In this document: positions 60,341 through 64,000 of the stretch, piece by piece
Layout of the letters: each line of letters opens with the position of its first letter
How positions within the stretch are numbered: the stretch's first letter is position 1
Source of the DNA: Owenia fusiformis
Lineage: Eukaryota > Annelida > Polychaeta > Sabellida > Oweniidae
Length of the DNA stretch: 64,000 bases
Direction of reading: 5' to 3'
NCBI GenBank assembly: GCA_903813345.2
Contig: CAIIXF020000004.1
Location: 6,281,525-6,345,524 of the forward strand
The notes under the pieces: model-generated
What the model saw: only the letters and a program-made list of their open reading frames with translations
The model's database searches: none
What the model was told of the DNA's origin: nothing
Position numbers and translations under genes: made by a program

Positions 60341-60410
60341 CTGGATTTGTCGCAACTGGTGGACCACTGGCGAATGCCGAGCATACGAATAGAAGAATTA
60401 AAGGTACCAT
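60341..60410 (-). CDS. Secreted chitin-binding-like protein, exon 1 (signal peptide)
   Basis: ATG at 60410; MVPLILLFVCSAFASGPPVA is a classic signal peptide with cleavage likely after FAS or ASG. Donor AATCCAG/GTATAA, phase 1, which fits exon 2. The protein should be secreted, for example into cuticle, shell, mucus or gut lining; which one cannot be told. Confidence 0.8.
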
Positions 60411-62749
60411 TGTCTAGAAAAACATAATTACGGTCGTCAAATATAAGCATTTTATTTAAGATATGACTCTACTTTTTTATAGGTAAGGTCTATATACAAT
60501 TTTCACAAATATCTTCACATTTATCTTTTGAATTAAACATTGATAAGGAAAAGACTTACCCCAACCGATACTCTATAAGTATACCAGGCTAGAAAAGCAC
60601 CATTAACACTTAATGTAATTAACCCTAGCAAATTGCCGAACACTCGACGACATGCTCACACATCATATCACGTGATTCGTCTTAACCAATTAAACACTGG
60701 TATTAAGATACACATTACAGGATGCCCAATACGGAATGTGTGTATTCCTGTAATTTCGTGTAATTAATCTAAAATGTTGCCTTTGGGGTGTTTGATTTGA
60801 CAGATTTATAGCATATCTGAAATCATCAATGTGTATTTTGTCAAGTTCAAGATTTAATACGGTTTGTAGTGTATATAAATCGTATCGTCTTCTTTTTTCA
60901 AAAGAAGGTGAATAAAGCATATAAAATAATGTTGCTTATTTTTACCTTAATACCTAATTATAACTTATGATTTGTACAGACAAAAAATGTATTGCCATCG
61001 ATTTGAAATACCATTTCAAAGTTTATTGGTAAAGAGGAAGCTAGCATAGTTTTCGAAAGTATATTACAAAATAAAGAATTGTTATATTTAAAAAAAAATT
61101 ACTTCGTGCCCTTTTATTAATAGTGTTGTACTTAATCTCGTCACCCAATCGAAATCATTGTAAATGATTAGCCAAATGGGCTGTTAATAAAATCAAATGC
61201 ATATTGTCATAGTATGCTAACATACCTTTCAGATTATAGACCATATCATATATTTTTACATATCAAAACCAAACATAGGTAGCAACACAATCATAGTTTA
61301 TTTCAAAGTGTGTGCAGTTGTTACAAAGCAGAGTGCATTATTTCTGTTGTTGTTAAAGAACTGAATCTTGCCATGTACAGTACTATCCAAAACCAGTGAG
61401 GCACAAACGAAGTTTGACTGTCACATGCAGAACACTAAAGCTGAACTAATTATGCCCTATTCAGGCATTCAATAGTTGAATAGTAAACACAAAGGAAATC
61501 AAATTTAATTTATTTTTTCATAGGCAATACAAAAATTGGACCATGGACCATTTACCTTTGATAAGAGTCAGTGTTCGCTTTAAGTTGGATAAACCCTTCG
61601 TACTGGCGATCTTAGATATTATGGCCCCCGGCCAAAGCCATCGGCTATTATTCCCCCTAAACCCCAAACTCATAGTTTACCCATGATATAAACCCACAAT
61701 GATATATTGGCTATAGAATAGGATTTTAATTTGTACTGATGCACTTTTAGGGCATCAGTACATCCAACATACAATTTTCAATAACAGTAAATTTGGCAAT
61801 AAAGTAAAGAAAATAGGATTATATTCTTCAAATGACAAATACAATGTTACTTTCATGATATAAGAATCCTGTCTCTACCAATGTTACAGATAACAGTATA
61901 TAGTTATAGCTATACAGAGTTATATTGTTCACAGTGTCATAGTTTGTACAGATAAGTTTACATTTAAGCAATTGAGATTGATATATTGCTAAGTTTAAGA
62001 ATTTTTTCAATACCAACAGCCCATGAAATCATTGATTTGGCTAATTATAAAGAAATAAGATCCACGTGGAACACATCGTCAGCGACATCTTTACATAATT
62101 ATTCTTACAGGTATATTGGATATACGATGATCTCGAACGGGCTAAAGAAAACTATATCTCCCAATCGTTTTACTTAGCTTCTTATACCTATCATAATTCT
62201 ATATTTAAGAATATAATAGTTTATTATGTCAGCACCAGGAATGGTGAGATATTTAGAGTCCATTAGAGTTCCGCGTCACTACAGAATTGCATGACACATA
62301 AAGAAATTTTCTTTTCGATGCACTTCATTTAATATATTATTATTCTGACAACAATTTACGATTTTTAATTTTATGTTTGTGTTGTATAATTGTGTTTTCT
62401 CAACCCTTCAAAATACATGACATGACTTACTAAAGAAAAGCGATGTAAGGTCAGTATGATATTTTACTAAACAAGTCATATCTTAACAATAGCTTCTTAT
62501 CTGTATTAATACATTATATGGACCAGCCATACTGGTTAGGTTGATATGCCAAACTGATATAGGCCAAACTGATAAATAAAATCATTATGCTATCAATATA
62601 AACACGTACACTATTTAAAATCATTTTATCCACAGCAGAGTGGACGTACTGATTTTACAATATTAATCATTGCCCACTATTGGATATCAACCATCACCAT
62701 ATTGCAGAAGATTTATGAAAAGTACGATTGGAAATTACTCTTTATAAAT
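60411..62749. other. Intergenic, nothing recognised
   Basis: AT-rich sequence between the secreted chitin-binding-like gene and the small peptide genes. It holds the likely promoter of the former. No repeat or exon stands out. Confidence 0.4.
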
Positions 62750-62933
62750 ATGGGGAAGGTCGGGCATGTATTCTTAATGACTTGGACATTACTGTTAATG
62801 TGCATGTCTCAAGCCGGGAGAGTTAAGAGACAGTACCCATGTATATTAAAACGAGTCGACATGCTTGGCTGTTCAACATTTATGGATCTGATACATAACA
62901 CTCAATTTGTCTTCAAAGCTCTTGGAGCTCCAG
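62750..62933 (+). CDS. Small secreted peptide, first exon (copy 1)
   Basis: ATG at 62750 (MGK) to the donor GCTCCAG/GTAAGC; 61 codons plus one base. MGKVGHVFLMTWTLLLMCMS is a signal peptide; then QAGRVKRQYPC has a basic VKR site and a Cys, and KRVDMLGCSTFMDLI another KR and Cys. No family is recognised. The following exon was not found. A second copy lies 0.6 kb downstream. Confidence 0.6.
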
Positions 62934-63311
62934 GTAAGCATGTGAAATATCACGTTATGATTGTAATGCACGCATTTGGGAAACTTGGTAATATTGTGAT
63001 ACGTATAAGCCCAAGATGATTTTAAAGCACCTGGGAACAAAAATATATATTCAGACATATCACGTGAAGTAAATTCGAAGCATTTGAAAAATAATGTTAC
63101 TGTATGATAGTGACACATATCACATCAACTGATAAAATTATGAAACAGTTATTACATAGTTAGCCATATCTTAACACTAGCGCATTGTCTGTATGAACAT
63201 TCCATGGAACGTCACTTTTAGGGTTAATATATACCAAAATACAACCGAATCAATCACTAGCATAATTCAGCTGGTCTTGAAAAGCAGGGACAGAAATCAC
63301 TCTTTATAAGA

Positions 63312-63490
63312 ATGGGAAAGGTTCGATATGTATTGTTGGCGATTCGGACATTAATATCAATATGTCTCAAGCCGGAAGAGTGAAGAGGCAGTACCCGTGT
63401 ATAATAAAACGAGTTGATATGCTTGGATGTTCAAAATTTATGGATCTAATACAAAAAGTCAATCTGTCTTGGAAGCTCTTTGAACAACAG
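63312..63490 (+). pseudogene. Small secreted peptide, copy 2, leader out of frame
   Basis: MSQAGRVKRQYPC, CIIKRVDMLGCSKFMDLIQK and the donor CAACAG/GTAAGA are conserved with copy 1. The leader ATG at 63312 (MGKVRYVLLA) is in another frame because of a 4-bp net deletion near 63345-63362. It is either a pseudogene or starts at 63362 without a signal peptide. Further on, ACTGATTTCAAAGCGCTTGG with a GTAATC donor (to 63597) may be a micro-exon. Confidence 0.55.
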
Positions 63491-64000
63491 GTAAGAATGT
63501 TCAATACCACACCAACCGATTTTGAAGGACTTGTGAAATCAATAAATATTGCGAGACATATCACAACAACTGATTTCAAAGCGCTTGGGAATTCAGGTAA
63601 TCAATTGTCGGAAATATAACGACACCAACTGACTTTAAAGCACTAAGGGAACCAAATAATATTTTATGTCTAACAACAAAACAATCAATTAGATAAAATA
63701 AAATATCAATATATTCCATTCCTAAGACAAATATAAACAATCAACTATTAATTGGCTTTATTTCCCTATGCCTCAAGAATGTTCATTAAAAAATGATAGC
63801 GAAGTCACTGATGTGACGCAATTGCGTTGCTTTAAGTCATTAAGTAGAATTAACTGAGGAGTTTGATAATCGGTGCTAGAGTTGAGACCATGCGCGGGGT
63901 CATCCAGCCAGCTCTGCGGAACTGTGGCCCTGCGGGCCATGATTGTCAGGGAAAGCCCAAGTAAACCTTATTCACTGTCAAACAACCAGGACGGTAGATT

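Overview
This window is nuclear DNA of an invertebrate animal, AT-rich and dense in transposons. Genes have short coding exons with GT-AG introns that are often kilobases long. There are tRNA-derived repeats and many families of short inverted-repeat elements, and no operons or bacterial signals. An intact transposon of the N-RAG-TP/Chapaev type, first described in a sea slug, and a secreted chitin-binding protein fit a marine invertebrate, perhaps a mollusc. The sequence alone does not fix the phylum. Most long open frames are shadows. The real genes had to be rebuilt from exons, splice sites and phase.

Layout. (1) 317-25755 (+): a three-exon DUF3419/BtaA-like gene (SAM-dependent aminocarboxypropyl transferase family) with one in-frame TGA in exon 2. 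Its introns carry two inverted copies of a CACTA-like element (7707-11692 and 17316-24662). The second copy is interrupted by a complete RAG1-related transposon at 20428-24244. (2) 24494-32583: a tandem segmental duplication. Copy 2 carries a deletion that truncates the DUF3419 exon, and the duplication doubled the last exon of a methyltransferase gene. (3) 28593-44280 (-): an array of NNMT/PNMT/TEMT-family small-molecule methyltransferases. It holds one orphan terminal exon and two complete three-exon genes with identical splice phases. Their introns are full of nested elements: retroposon remnants, a Crypton/KIAA1958-like fragment, mariner foldbacks and a 5-bp-TSD element. (4) 45326-51917: 1.33-kb inverted repeats with tRNA-like promoters. 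(5) 52419-60410 (-): a seven-exon secreted protein with two chitin-binding (peritrophin-A/CBM14-like) modules. One intron holds a 1.4-kb array of about 137-bp repeats. (6) 62750-63600 (+): two tandem copies of a small secreted-peptide exon, one with a damaged leader.

How the genes may work together. A BtaA-like gene lies beside several SAM-dependent N-methyltransferase genes. This pairing recalls bacterial and algal betaine-lipid synthesis, where BtaA adds the homoserine moiety and a second enzyme methylates its amine three times. It is an inference from position and family only. The most distinctive object is the RAG1-like transposon. It has both exons open, a perfect 13-bp TIR, a perfect 4-bp TSD, and repeated motifs at each end separated by 22 and 12 bp, which resembles the 12/23 layout of V(D)J recombination signals.
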